64,000 nt of DNA, from positions 1,674,001-1,738,000 of the forward strand of contig NZ_CP035119.1 of assembly GCF_004087835.1 (NCBI RefSeq). The letters run 5' to 3'. The DNA comes from Halorussus pelagicus. Its GTDB lineage: Archaea; Halobacteriota; Halobacteria; Halobacteriales; Haladaptataceae. Positions within the stretch are counted from its first letter, which is position 1. The number at the start of each line of letters is the position of its first letter. The position numbers and the translations under genes were made by a program. Of this stretch, positions 43,185 to 52,381 are shown piece by piece. The notes under the pieces are model-generated. The model did no database searches. It saw only the letters and a list, made by a program, of their open reading frames with translations, and was not told where the DNA came from.

Positions 43185-45680
43185 TCACTGCGGTTGTTCG
43201 TAGAGGTAGCACGCCGCAGGATGGGCGTCGTCCTGCAGGACCGGGTCCTCCATCTCGCAGACACTCCTGAAGTTCTGAATCAGCAGCGACTCGGCGGCCT
43301 CCCAGTCGCCCGACGCGAGGTGGTCGAACGACTCCGCAACGAGTTCGCGGGGTCGCCCCGAGGGTTCCGCGTCGAACAGTCGGTCCCAGAGGACGGCCTT
43401 GAACGCGGCGGGCGAGGCGTCGGGGCGTCCACCGTCCGCGGCGGTCGCGGTTTCGGTCTGTGCGCTCTCGCTCGCTGCGGCCTCCTCCCACATCGCGTCG
43501 AGGTCGATGGCGCGGGTCTCGACGCGCTCGCGGTAGTTCATGATTTCGCGGTAGGCGTCCTGGTCCACGTCGAGGTCTTCCGGCGGGATAATCTGGGGAC
43601 ACCGCGTCCGGAAGTTACACCCCGACGGCGGGTCGATGGGTGAGGGAACGTCGCCTTCGAGGATGACCCGGTCGTCGGTGTCGATTCGCGGGTCTGGTTC
43701 CGGAATCGCCGACAGCAGTGCCTGCGTGTAGGGGTGTTTCGGGTCGGCGAACAGCTCGTCGGTGTCGGCCACCTCCACGATTTTGCCGAGATACATCACG
43801 GCCACGCGGTCGGAGATGTGCCGGACGACGCTCAGGTCGTGTGCGATGAACAGGTAGGTGAGTCCGAACTCCTCCTGCAAGTCCTCCAAGAGGTTCAGAA
43901 TCTGGGCCTGCACCGATACGTCCAGCGCGGAGACGGGTTCGTCGGCCACGATGAAGTCGGGATCGACCGCGAGTGCGCGGGCGATGCCCACGCGCTGGCG
44001 CTGACCGCCGGAAATCTCGTGGGGGTACCGGTCGTACTGGCCCGGTTCGAGACCGACTTCCTCCATCAGCTCGGTGACGCGGTTTCGCCGCTGTTGCTTG
44101 CGCGACATCCCCTCCGGCGGCGACTCCTCGGGCAGGTCGTGAATCTTCAGCGGCTCAGCGATGATGCTTCCCACCGTCATCCGCGGGTCGAGACTGGACA
44201 GCGGGTCTTGGAAAATCATCTGCATGTCCTTGCGCTTGTCGCGCAACTCCTCGCGGTCCAGTTCCGAGAGGTCGGTTCCTTGGAACACGATGCGACCGTC
44301 AGTCGGCTCTTCGAGGTGAAGCAGGGTCCGGCCCGCGGTGGACTTCCCGCATCCCGACTCGCCGACGAGACCCACCGTCTCGTCCTCGTAGATGTCGAAG
44401 CTCACGCCGTCAACGGCTTTGACGCTCTCGGTGTCGTCGCCCAACCACTCGTCGAGCATGCCGTCGGCCCGCGAGAAGTGCTTTTTCATCCCGTCTACTT
44501 CGAGGAGTCGGTCGCCGACTTCGTGGTCGTCGGTCGTGACGCTCTCGAACTCCTCGCCGTACTGGCTCTGGTCGAACTCTTCGAGGACGCACTTCGCGCG
44601 GTGGTCCACGTCCTCGGGACCGTGCTGGAGGTTCGGAATCTCGCCCTCGGTACACTCGGGTTGTGCCCACGGACACCGCGATGCGAAGTGACACCCCTCG
44701 GGCATGTCGATGAGGTCGGGGACGTTGCCCTCGATGGGCGTGAGTCGCTGTTTGTCCTCCTGCGGGATGGATTCGAGCAGGGCGTAGGTGTAGGGGTGGC
44801 TCGGGTTGTGGAAGATTTCGTCCACGGGACCGACTTCCACGATGTCGCCCGCGTACATCACGGCCACGCGGTCGCAGGTCTCGGCGACGACGCCGAGGTC
44901 GTGGGTGATAAAGAGGACCGACATGCCGAGTTCGTCCTGCAGGTCGTTGATCAGGTCGAGAATCTGGGCCTGAATCGTCACGTCGAGCGCCGTCGTCGGT
45001 TCGTCGGCCACGAGCAGTTTCGGCTGACAGGCCAGCGCGATGGCGATGAGGACGCGCTGGCGCATCCCGCCGGAGAACTCGTGGGGGTACTCCTCGACGC
45101 GCTCGGTCGGTTCGGGGATGCCAACCTCTTCGAGCATGTCGATGGTGTCGGCCAGCAGTTCCTCGTCCATCTCCTTCCCGCCGAGACTCGGCGCGATTTC
45201 CCGGACCGCATTCCACCACGAGTCCTTCTTCTGGCCGCCGTACTGGTGGAGACGCAGGCTCTCGGCGACCTGCTCGCCCACGGTCAGCGCGGGATTGAGC
45301 GAGGTCATCGGGTCTTGGAAAATCATGCTCATTTCGCCGCCCCGAATCTCGCGCATCGGGTCCTCGGGCGCGGCGAGCAGGTCGATGTACCCCTCGTCGG
45401 GGAACACGAAGTCGCCGACGCCGGAGGGGTATCGCTCGGCGAAGTCGGCGGTCAGTTCCTCGTGGCGGAACGCCGCCTCGCCGTTCACGATTTCGCCGGG
45501 GTTGTCCACGAGTTGCATCAGCGAGAGCGCGCTGACGCTCTTGCCGGACCCCGACTCGCCGACGAGACCGACCGTCTCTCCCTCCCGGATGTTCAGGTCG
45601 AAGTCGTCAACGGCCTTCACCACACCTCGTTCGGTGTTGAACTGCGTCCGCAGATTCGAGATTGACAGTAAGTCACTCAC
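43185..45680 (-). CDS. Fused peptide ABC transporter ATPase (DppD-DppF fusion)
   Basis: An 831-residue protein with two complete ABC ATPase domains in one chain. Domain 1: Walker A GESGSGKS, signature EFSGGMRQR, Walker B LLVADEPT. Domain 2, after about residue 395: [29 protein letters not shown]. Each is followed by an oligopeptide-transporter C-terminal motif with Cys residues ([26 protein letters not shown]). A Ser/Ala/Thr-rich segment and an extra C-terminal helical part follow. Translation appears to begin at GTG 45680, as no in-frame ATG is suitable. It powers DppB/DppC, although the genes are separated by a 2.4 kb insert. Confidence 0.93.
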   Translation of the reverse strand: MSDLLSISNLRTQFNTERGVVKAVDDFDLNIREGETVGLVGESGSGKSVSALSLMQLVDNPGEIVNGEAAFRHEELTADFAERYPSGVGDFVFPDEGYIDLLAAPEDPMREIRGGEMSMIFQDPMTSLNPALTVGEQVAESLRLHQYGGQKKDSWWNAVREIAPSLGGKEMDEELLADTIDMLEEVGIPEPTERVEEYPHEFSGGMRQRVLIAIALACQPKLLVADEPTTALDVTIQAQILDLINDLQDELGMSVLFITHDLGVVAETCDRVAVMYAGDIVEVGPVDEIFHNPSHPYTYALLESIPQEDKQRLTPIEGNVPDLIDMPEGCHFASRCPWAQPECTEGEIPNLQHGPEDVDHRAKCVLEEFDQSQYGEEFESVTTDDHEVGDRLLEVDGMKKHFSRADGMLDEWLGDDTESVKAVDGVSFDIYEDETVGLVGESGCGKSTAGRTLLHLEEPTDGRIVFQGTDLSELDREELRDKRKDMQMIFQDPLSSLDPRMTVGSIIAEPLKIHDLPEESPPEGMSRKQQRRNRVTELMEEVGLEPGQYDRYPHEISGGQRQRVGIARALAVDPDFIVADEPVSALDVSVQAQILNLLEDLQEEFGLTYLFIAHDLSVVRHISDRVAVMYLGKIVEVADTDELFADPKHPYTQALLSAIPEPDPRIDTDDRVILEGDVPSPIDPPSGCNFRTRCPQIIPPEDLDVDQDAYREIMNYRERVETRAIDLDAMWEEAAASESAQTETATAADGGRPDASPAAFKAVLWDRLFDAEPSGRPRELVAESFDHLASGDWEAAESLLIQNFRSVCEMEDPVLQDDAHPAACYLYEQPQ

Positions 45681-45887
45681 AATTACGCGAAAGTGGTGCG
45701 TCCGCGGGCAAATACCTTTCCACTTTTTCTACCGGCTTTAGCGGGTGAAAATCAACGAGGCGCGCCGTAGCGACCACCGACGAGCCATCTCACTCGCTCT
45801 CGCAAAACTGACCACGGGGGTATTTTGGTACTCCCGACCCGGCACGACTCACCGAACTTTAAGAGGCGTCCGGCAGTAGACGCAGGC

Positions 45888-46319
45888 ATGATTGACACCG
45901 TCGTCGTCGCCACGGACGGGTCCGAGAGCGTCACCCGCGCGGTCCGCGTCGCGCTCGACCTTGCCGAGCGATTCGACGCCACGGTCCACGCCCTCTACGT
46001 CGTGGACACCGGCGAAATCGAGTCCTCGCCCGAGGAGTTGCGCGACGAACTCCGCGACGCCTTGGAGTCCCAGGGCGCGGACGCGCTCGACGCCGTGCGC
46101 GACCACGCCGACCGGGAGTTGACGACCGCGGTCCGCGAGGGTCGCCCGGCCGCAGAGATTACCGAGTACGCCCGCGAGCGGGACGCCGACATGGTGGCGA
46201 CCGGAACGCGGGGCCGCCACGGCGAGAACCGCTTTCTCATCGGAAGCGTCGCCGAGCGCGTCGTCCGGTCGTGTCCGGTGCCCGTGCTGACGGTCCGGCA
46301 ACTCGAAAACGAGGAGTAG
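45888..46319 (+). CDS. Universal stress protein (UspA family)
   Basis: A 143-residue single Usp domain. It starts IDTVVVATDGSESVTRAVRV and ends with the ATP-binding pattern GTRGRHGENRFLIGSVAERVVRSCPVPVLTV (G-2x-G-9x-G-S type). Usp proteins bind ATP or act in stress signalling; the target is unknown. ATG 45888 follows an ACTTTAAGA TATA box by about 27 bases. Confidence 0.93.
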   Translation: MIDTVVVATDGSESVTRAVRVALDLAERFDATVHALYVVDTGEIESSPEELRDELRDALESQGADALDAVRDHADRELTTAVREGRPAAEITEYARERDADMVATGTRGRHGENRFLIGSVAERVVRSCPVPVLTVRQLENEE

Positions 46320-46421
46320 CGCGGCGACGACCGTTTTCGAGACGCGTCGTGGCGCGCCGGGCGACGGGACCCACCGTCCGACAACCGAGGATTCTTCCCC
46401 GGCGCTCCCCGACGGAAGGGT

Positions 46422-47561
46422 ATGAAAGACTGGGTCATCGACGACGACAATCTCTCCGTAGAGCGAAAATCTATCCTGCCCGGCGAGGGCTTTTTCGTCC
46501 CCGATTCCGTCGAGGAGGCCAAAGAGGAGGCCGAGGCCGAGGCGACCCTGACCGGGACCGAAGTCGCGGTCGTGGCCGACCCCGACGCCGACGGACTCGC
46601 CTGCACCGCGCTGGTCCGCGAAGTTTACGGCGAGGCCGCGCTCATTCCCGCCGGACCGCACGACCTCGAAGAGGCCTTGGAGCGGGTCGCCGACTACAGC
46701 GAACCCGGCGCGAAAATCTTCGTCTGCGACCTCTGTCCCGACACCTACGACGAGGTCGCCGAGTCGCTGGAGGCGCTGGTCGAGCAGGCGGGCGAACTCC
46801 GGTGGTTCGACCACCACCAGTGGACCGACGACGTGGCCGAGGCGGTCCGCGACGCTGGTGTCGAGTTGGTCGTCGGCGACAGCGACGAGGAGTGTACCGC
46901 CGACGTGGCCGTGCGGTCGCTCGACTACGACTTCCCCGACTACCTCGTCGAACTCGCGGCGGTCACGCGCGACCACGACCTCTGGATTCGGGACGACGAG
47001 CGCAGCGACGACTTGGCGGACTTCTCCTACTGGTCCGACCCCGAGGAGTACATCGAGACGGTCGCCCAACACGGCGCTGACCTCCCCGAGGACATCGAGG
47101 AATTCCTCGCCGAGATGCGCGTCGAGAAGGAGGCCCTCATCGAGAAGGCGGTCGCCCGCGCCGACATCGAGGAGGTCGGCCCGTGGACCGTCGGCGTGAC
47201 CTACGGCCGGTGTTCCCAGAACGAGGTCGCCGAGGCGCTGCGCCAGCAGGGCACCGACGCCGCCGTGGTCGTCAAACCCTCCGGAAGCGCGTCGATTCGG
47301 GGCACCGACGAGTTCGAGCGCGCTCACGAGGTCGCCCGGCAGGTCAACGGCGGCGGCCACCCGAAGGCCGCGGGCTGTAAGCCGCGAATCTACGACGATA
47401 TGCTCGACTACGCCCATCACTGGACGACCCGCGGCGCGACCGCAAAGCAGGTCATTCTTGAGGCGTTCTGGAACGTCGCGCGGGACGTGAAGACCGAAAC
47501 GGCGGCGGCCGAGGGCGACGACGCCAACACGAGCGACGAGTCAGCCGAGAGCGACGAATGA
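46422..47561 (+). CDS. DHH-family phosphoesterase
   Basis: A 379-residue RecJ-like DHH/DHHA1 protein. Metal site parts are VVADPDADGLACTALV (Asp53, Asp55, Asp57), CDLCPDTY, WFDHHQWTDD (DHH at 130-132) and the DHHA1 element VNGGGHPKAAGCKP near residue 310. Members act as nucleases or nanoRNases/cyclic-dinucleotide hydrolases; haloarchaeal ones are often called RecJ-like. An acidic Ala/Asp/Glu tail closes the protein. The stop overlaps the btpA-like start (ATGA), so the genes are translationally coupled. Confidence 0.9.
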   Translation: MKDWVIDDDNLSVERKSILPGEGFFVPDSVEEAKEEAEAEATLTGTEVAVVADPDADGLACTALVREVYGEAALIPAGPHDLEEALERVADYSEPGAKIFVCDLCPDTYDEVAESLEALVEQAGELRWFDHHQWTDDVAEAVRDAGVELVVGDSDEECTADVAVRSLDYDFPDYLVELAAVTRDHDLWIRDDERSDDLADFSYWSDPEEYIETVAQHGADLPEDIEEFLAEMRVEKEALIEKAVARADIEEVGPWTVGVTYGRCSQNEVAEALRQQGTDAAVVVKPSGSASIRGTDEFERAHEVARQVNGGGHPKAAGCKPRIYDDMLDYAHHWTTRGATAKQVILEAFWNVARDVKTETAAAEGDDANTSDESAESDE

Positions 47562-48376
47562 CGACCGACTACCTCGCCATCGACGCCGAGAAACCTATCG
47601 TCGGCATGGTTCACCTCCCACCGCTGCCGGGCGCGCCGAAGTTCTCCGGAGCGTTCGAGGAAGTCCGCGAAACCGCACTGCGGGACGCCCAGCGACTCGA
47701 AGCCGGAGGCGTGGACGCGCTAATGCTCGAAAACTTCGGCGACGCGCCGTTCTATCCCGACGACGTGCCCAAGCACGTCGTCGCGTCGATGACCCGCATC
47801 GCCGCCGACATCCGCGAGGAAGTGGACCTCCCGATGGGAATCAACGTCCTGCGCAACGACGCCGAGGCCGCGCTCTCGGTCGCCGCCGCAGTCGAGGCGG
47901 CGTTCGTCCGCGTGAACGTTCACGTCGGCGCGCGCGTGACCGACCAAGGAATCGTCGAGGGCGAGGCCCACGAGACGATTCGCCTGCGCGAGCAACTGGA
48001 CGCTGACGCCGCCATTCTCGCGGACCTCGATGTGAAACACTCTGCGGCGCTTGCCGACCGCCCCATCGACGCCGAGGTCGTCGCCGAATCGGTCGAACGC
48101 GGTCTCGCGGAGGGCATCGTCGTCTCGGGCGCTGGCACGGGTCACGAGGTCGGCGGCGACCACCTCCGCGCGGTCGCCTCGGCCCGCGACGAGGCCGGAC
48201 TGGACGCGCCGGTCTTCGTCGGCAGCGGCGTCACCGCCGAGAACGCCGCCGACATCCTCTCGGTCGCGGACGGAGCCATCGTCGGCACCGCGCTGAAAGA
48301 GGGCGGCGAGACGACGAATCCGGTCTCGGTCGAGCGCGTGGAGACGGTCCTCGAAGCCGTCGAGCGCGTCCGGTAG
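47558..48376 (+). CDS. BtpA/SgcQ family TIM-barrel protein
   Basis: A 272-residue predicted TIM barrel of the BtpA/SgcQ family: PIVGMVHLPPLPGAP, GGVDALMLENFGDAPFY, LPMGINVLRNDAEAAL, ADLDVKHSAALADRP and FVGSGVTAENAADIL. Named after a cyanobacterial photosystem I biogenesis factor, the family also occurs in sugar/nucleoside operons. Photosynthesis is irrelevant here, so a phosphosugar-related activity is more likely. The convergent neighbour is a PfkB sugar kinase. Confidence 0.9.
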   Translation: MTTDYLAIDAEKPIVGMVHLPPLPGAPKFSGAFEEVRETALRDAQRLEAGGVDALMLENFGDAPFYPDDVPKHVVASMTRIAADIREEVDLPMGINVLRNDAEAALSVAAAVEAAFVRVNVHVGARVTDQGIVEGEAHETIRLREQLDADAAILADLDVKHSAALADRPIDAEVVAESVERGLAEGIVVSGAGTGHEVGGDHLRAVASARDEAGLDAPVFVGSGVTAENAADILSVADGAIVGTALKEGGETTNPVSVERVETVLEAVERVR

Positions 48377-48385
48377 CCCGGTTCG

Positions 48386-49378
48386 CTACCGCGAGTCGAG
48401 GAATCTCCGGACTTCCGTCTCGGTCGGCAGGCCGCCTCTCGCGGTCTCGGCGCGGCAGTTGAGCGCCGCGGCCGCCGCGGCGAAGCGCCCGGCCTCGCGG
48501 GCCGACCGATTGTCGAGTAGCCACCCGTGAATCAGACCCGCGGTGAAGGCGTCGCCCGCGCCGGTCGTGTCGGCCGTCTCGACCGCGAACGCCGGGAGTT
48601 CGAGGATGTCGCCCGCTTCCGTCAGCAGGAGCGCGCCGTCGGTTCCGCGGGTAACCGCGGCGCGTCGGACGCCGCGCTCTCGGAGCGTCTCGACAGCGCC
48701 GCGGGGGTCCTTGCCGAGGTACGAGCGCGCGGAGACTTCGTTGGCGACGAAGCAGTCACAGACCGGCAAGAGCGCGTCGAGGGTTTCGGGCCGCGTCGCT
48801 CTCTCTTCGAGTTCCGAGAGGGGTCCCGCGAGGTCGAAGACCAGCGGCGGGCAGTCGTCGCGTTTCCGGGCGTCCACGAGGTCGGCGACCACCGGGTCGG
48901 GCGCGTACGCGCTGGTGAACGCGAGGTCGGCCCGCCGGACGTACGCGCGGTCCTCGCCGGAGAGTCGGAGGTTGGGGACGGCCTCGCCGCCGTTGACTAT
49001 CATCCGCTCACCGTCGGGGTCGCGCAGAATCATCGAGTAGGTGGTGCGCTCGTCGGACGCACCGCGCTGGACGCGCCGGGCGTCGATGCCTCGCTCGCGG
49101 AGGTCCGCCAGAATCCGGTCGGCCGCCGCGTCGTCGCCGACCCGCGAGACGACGCCGGTCTCGCGGCCCAGTTCGGCGAGTCCGGCCGCGACGTTCGCCG
49201 CGACCCCGCCCGCCGCGGTCGCCTCGTCGCGGACGAACGCGCCGCCGTCGGGTTCCGGCAGGTTGGTCAGGCCGTAGATTCGGTCGAGGACCGCGCTCCC
49301 GACTGTGACGACATCGAGGGCGCGGTCGTCCGCGGCCTCGGAGTCGGTCGCCGCGCCGTCGCCGTCGAACTCGTTCAT
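48386..49378 (-). CDS. PfkB-family carbohydrate kinase
   Basis: A 330-residue ribokinase-fold enzyme. GGVAANVAAGLAELGRETG is the N-terminal PfkB signature. Near the C-terminus the anion hole and catalytic base are in VETADTTGAGDAFTAGLIHG. Substrates could be ribose, nucleosides, 2-keto-3-deoxygluconate or fructose-6-phosphate; it cannot be chosen from motifs. It converges with the BtpA-like gene, 9 bases apart, which suggests a shared pathway. Confidence 0.9.
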   Translation of the reverse strand: MNEFDGDGAATDSEAADDRALDVVTVGSAVLDRIYGLTNLPEPDGGAFVRDEATAAGGVAANVAAGLAELGRETGVVSRVGDDAAADRILADLRERGIDARRVQRGASDERTTYSMILRDPDGERMIVNGGEAVPNLRLSGEDRAYVRRADLAFTSAYAPDPVVADLVDARKRDDCPPLVFDLAGPLSELEERATRPETLDALLPVCDCFVANEVSARSYLGKDPRGAVETLRERGVRRAAVTRGTDGALLLTEAGDILELPAFAVETADTTGAGDAFTAGLIHGWLLDNRSAREAGRFAAAAAALNCRAETARGGLPTETEVRRFLDSR

Positions 49379-49445
49379 CGCCGTGACCGAGGGACCGGGC
49401 GGTCAAACCGCTTACGACGCCGGGCGGTCGGGACGATTCTCGGAG

Positions 49446-49724
49446 CTACGGTTTCCGAAACTCGTAGGAGACATCGCCGCCCTCGACGCGGACGGTCTCG
49501 GCGTCGTGGTCGAAGTAGAGCGCTTCGACGGCACCGTCCTCGAAGTCGTGGAGCGGCATTCCGGCCGCGACGCGGCCGTCCTTGGTGACGAGAAGGGTGG
49601 CGCTCCCGACGGTCACCTCGATGCCCTCGTCGCTCTCTGCGAGTTCACCGCCCGCGCCGAACTCCCGGAGGTGGTCGGCGACCGCGTTCCAGTCCTCGAT
49701 GGGGACGCGCTCGTAGTCGTCCAT
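49446..49724 (-). CDS. Small acidic haloarchaeal protein
   Basis: A 92-residue protein with alternating beta-type hydrophobics (IEVTVGSATLLVTKDGRVAA, VEALYFDHDAETVRVEGGDV). It suggests a small beta-rich fold. No known domain or signal is recognised. It is 67 bases downstream of the PfkB start on the same strand. Confidence 0.7.
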   Translation of the reverse strand: MDDYERVPIEDWNAVADHLREFGAGGELAESDEGIEVTVGSATLLVTKDGRVAAGMPLHDFEDGAVEALYFDHDAETVRVEGGDVSYEFRKP

Positions 49725-49810
49725 GAGGGTTCTGCGGTCGTGGACGGCAAAACGGCTTGGGCCAGCGATTCACAGGTCGCGCATAAATCGAACGTCCGAG
49801 AGAAAAACGC

Positions 49811-50233
49811 CTACTCCGCGTTGTCGGCGACCCACTTCTCGGAGTACGCCGTCCCGCAGTCGCAGTACGAGTAGGCGTGGATCACGTCGCCCTCGGCGTA
49901 GAGGTCGCCGACCTCCTCGTTCTGTTCCTCGGCGAACGCGAAGACGAACTGCGAGTCACCGTCGCACTCAGGGCAGTCGCCGCCCGAGAGGTCCCGCGCG
50001 ATTGTGCCTTCGGTACCCATCGCCTGCTTGGCGAACCCCATCGCGTCCATGCCGGTCGCGGTCTTGAAGACGCTCCGGCCCTGGTCGCCCTCGACCACCA
50101 GCACGACGCCCTTCTCGACCGTTTTGCCGTGCTTCGCCAGACCGTTGCCGTCGCCCTCCACGAACGAGTCCGAGAGGAACAGCGCCACGTCCTCGGGTCG
50201 CTCGCCCGCGAGGAACTGCTCGCGTTTATCCAT
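49811..50233 (-). CDS. Haloarchaeal DUF5807-like protein
   Basis: A 140-residue protein starting MDKREQFLAGERPEDVALFL. A zinc-ribbon-like cysteine set lies at the C-terminus (GGDCPECDGD and YSYCDCGTAY). The N-terminal part resembles the haloarchaeal family DUF5807. The CxxC...CxC set suggests metal binding or a nucleic-acid/protein contact role. ATG 50233 begins the conserved segment; the frame is open far upstream through the repeat at 50322-50483, which is not coding. Confidence 0.75.
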   Translation of the reverse strand: MDKREQFLAGERPEDVALFLSDSFVEGDGNGLAKHGKTVEKGVVLVVEGDQGRSVFKTATGMDAMGFAKQAMGTEGTIARDLSGGDCPECDGDSQFVFAFAEEQNEEVGDLYAEGDVIHAYSYCDCGTAYSEKWVADNAE

Positions 50234-50321
50234 ACCCTTGGTAGGGAGAGCGACGGGAAAAGGCCCGCGTTCTCGATGGGTGCGAGCAGGCGGGAGGATG
50301 AGGAGGCTGGACAGTCCACGC

Positions 50322-50483
50322 GGCGCGTGCGGGCGCGGCGCGCGACTGCGCGCCGCGCCAACCGCGCGAGGGATGAGCGAACGACCGAACGCAGTGAGGG
50401 AGTAAGCGAATCGGTTGGGGAGGCGTGAGGCCGTCGCGGTGCTGTGCGGGGCGGGGCCGTGCGGTTTGATAGGCGTCGGCAGT
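50322..50483 (+). repeat. Dispersed structured repeat, copy A
   Basis: A 162-base GC-rich unit. It has a 12-bp perfect hairpin (50332-50343 with 50348-50359, loop GACT), a variable middle, and a conserved tail containing GGTTGGGGAGGCGTGAGG, GTGCTGTGCGGGG and TGATAGGCGTCGGCAGT. The same arrangement and orientation occurs at 54403-54549. It fills much of the 373-base gap between divergent genes (50234-50606), where no protein gene is supported. Confidence 0.8.
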
Positions 50484-50606
50484 CGCTCGCTCCGACGACT
50501 TCGCAACCATGTCGTCGCGGGACGCTTCGCCGTCGAAAAACCCCGCCTCGGTTTCCGACCAGCAGTGATGAGAAGCGTTACCCGGCGCGAACGACTACGC
50601 ACGTCC

Positions 50607-51182
50607 ATGACCGAGACGACGCCCGAGGACGGCTTCGACCCCGAGGAGTGGCGCGAGCAACTCCGCGCCCACCGCGACGAGAAGGACGACTTTTTCGCCG
50701 ACCACCCCCAGTCGCCGATTCCGCCCGCGGAGCGCGACGACTTCGAGAGCCTCGACTACTTCGACCCGGACCCAGACTACCGCGTCACCGCGAGCGTCGA
50801 GGTTCACGAGCGACCCGACCCCGTGGAGATGGAGGTCAGCGAGAGCGTGCCACAGCGATACCTCCGAGTCGCCACGCTCCGCTTCGAACTCGGCGACAGG
50901 GAGGACGCCGACTCGTACGAACTCGCGGGCTACCGCCAGCAGGAGGACGACGACGGCCTGTTCGTCCCGTTCCGCGACAAGACGACCGGCCAGCAGACCT
51001 ACCGCGACGGCCGGTACATGGAGTTCGAGACCGAGGGTGACCTCGAAGACGGCGGCGAGATAGTCCTCGATTTCAACCTCGCGTACTCGCCGTTCTGCGC
51101 GTACAGCGAGACGTTCGCCTGCCCGCTCGCGCCCGAGGAGAACTGGCTGGATGTAGAAATTCTTGCAGGCGAGAAGGCATAG
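50607..51182 (+). CDS. DUF1684 domain protein
   Basis: A 191-residue protein of the DUF1684 family: WREQLRAHRDEKDDFFADHP at the start, LDYFDPDPDYRVTASVEVHE, VPFRDKTTGQQTYRDGRYME and the C-terminal DFNLAYSPFCAYSETFACPL with PEENWLDVEI. The family is widespread; its biochemical role is unknown. ATG 50607 is the family-like start, although the frame is open upstream to the repeat. Confidence 0.92.
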   Translation: MTETTPEDGFDPEEWREQLRAHRDEKDDFFADHPQSPIPPAERDDFESLDYFDPDPDYRVTASVEVHERPDPVEMEVSESVPQRYLRVATLRFELGDREDADSYELAGYRQQEDDDGLFVPFRDKTTGQQTYRDGRYMEFETEGDLEDGGEIVLDFNLAYSPFCAYSETFACPLAPEENWLDVEILAGEKA

Positions 51183-51324
51183 CAGACGGGTTTTACACCG
51201 GTATTGTCTGTGGTAAAATCGCTGTAGAAATTAATTCATAAATAGACTATATTACTACCTTCATACGAAAATGACTATAGATAGGAAGTTATATTTCCAA
51301 TGAATAATTTAACACCTATCAAAT

Positions 51325-52173
51325 ATGGAAACAGTACCGTATCATATCGATTCGACTCAGGCCGTTCTCTCCTTGGAGTTCGTAAACCCGGACAGAACGA
51401 CTGTGGTAAAGAGAAAAAATCAGTACGAATCGAGGAGTTCCAACGAGGGCGAAGTACGAACTGAGATACGCACGCATCCTCTCGACCAACGGGTTTATTC
51501 TCTCTACACTGCTGAATTGTTCCCTGCAAAACTACCGGACGATTACGCCGCGGACATGACCGATGCAGAACAGGTACTCCTCGATACGGTTCTCTACGCA
51601 TTTACGGGCGTCAAGGAACGATGTGAGAGTCGCGGAGAGTCACTCCGATGGTACAAGCGCCCGAATTTTGGTGAAATACTGACGCAGTTTGAGCGCGTCC
51701 AGTGGCGGCAGTCTGTTCCCGAGGTGGCAGGGAATCTTCTCTCGAATTTGATTCTTGGTCACCCACTTCTGAATGCCAACCACCGCACTGCGCTTTCAGT
51801 CGTCCGAACGTATCTCGAATCTATAGCTCCGGAAATAGAAACGCCAGCAGCAGGTACCGGCCAAGGACAGTGGCACTCTTGGGCGAATGAATACATTCGG
51901 GAATCGAAGCGATTGCTCACAGTACGTCGAAATGCAGATTCCTTCTCCTACCTCGAACAGTGGGGTTGCTCAACTGTCACTCGAAAGGAGTCCATTGACA
52001 TCAACCTCTCTCGGCGAGAGTTAAACGTAGACAACCCTCACAGGTATTACGGCCGTCGTCACCGAGAGAAAAGCATCGAGTTCGTTACTGAACTAATCGA
52101 ACGTGCGGGTCGGGAGGATTTACTCAATCGTACCGACGACGGGAAGAGCGCGTTCGTGAGTAGATTGGATTGA
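51325..52173 (+). CDS. Divergent Fic/Doc-like protein
   Basis: A 282-residue protein from an AT-rich patch. The segment LILGHPLLNANHRTALSVVR (His146 to Arg154) resembles the Fic/Doc active loop HPFx(D/E)(A/G)N(K/G)R. His, Asn152 and Arg154 are kept, but the acidic metal-binding residue is Asn150. Fic/Doc proteins transfer AMP or phosphate to protein targets and often act as toxins. The changed loop may mean altered or lost activity. No intact antitoxin gene is adjacent, only a short relic on the other strand. TATATTT at about 51289-51295 is a plausible promoter. The family call is tentative. Confidence 0.55.
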   Translation: METVPYHIDSTQAVLSLEFVNPDRTTVVKRKNQYESRSSNEGEVRTEIRTHPLDQRVYSLYTAELFPAKLPDDYAADMTDAEQVLLDTVLYAFTGVKERCESRGESLRWYKRPNFGEILTQFERVQWRQSVPEVAGNLLSNLILGHPLLNANHRTALSVVRTYLESIAPEIETPAAGTGQGQWHSWANEYIRESKRLLTVRRNADSFSYLEQWGCSTVTRKESIDINLSRRELNVDNPHRYYGRRHREKSIEFVTELIERAGREDLLNRTDDGKSAFVSRLD

Positions 52174-52175
52174 AA

Positions 52176-52286
52176 CTAGTCCTGCAGAGACGCGGCTTCA
52201 CGGCCTTTTTCTCTGGCACTCTGACAGAGTTCGGATCGTTGCTTGACCCGATTTTCGACTTCCTCAAGGGCTTCTTCGATGGTCAC
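52176..52286 (-). pseudogene. Truncated small reading frame, helical (possible antitoxin relic)
   Basis: From a GTG at 52286 the minus strand encodes TIEEALEEVENRVKQRSELC and then QSAREKGREAASLQD, an amphipathic helical tail. The frame stays open upstream (ESQPNFIREGCIDTT) until a TGA that is also the methyltransferase stop. No ATG exists. It converges with the Fic-like gene, only 2 bases apart. It looks like the end of a gene whose start was lost in the tandem duplication at 52320-52381. Confidence 0.35.
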
Positions 52287-52319
52287 AGTTGTATCTATAC
52301 AACCCTCACGTATAAAGTT

Positions 52320-52381
52320 GGGTTGGCTCTCGTCTGGGAGTTCTCCAGATTGGGTTGGCTCTCGTCAGTGGTCTCCAGATT
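52320..52381. repeat. Two tandem copies of a 30-32 base unit
   Basis: GGGTTGGCTCTCGTC plus CTCCAGATT occurs at 52320-52351 and again at 52352-52381. The second copy covers the last codons and stop of the methyltransferase gene; the first lies just after it. This looks like a local duplication or insertion scar. Confidence 0.75.

Noticed and set aside
43734-45665. A 643-codon plus-strand frame opposite the fused ABC ATPase
   Set aside because: Antisense shadow; the minus strand has two full sets of Walker and signature motifs.
50234-50606. Long upstream extensions of the neighbouring genes and a 94-codon minus frame
   Set aside because: They read through the dispersed repeat; the peptide similarity between copies A and B on the minus strand follows from the shared DNA, and the hairpin stem covaries instead of showing codon conservation.
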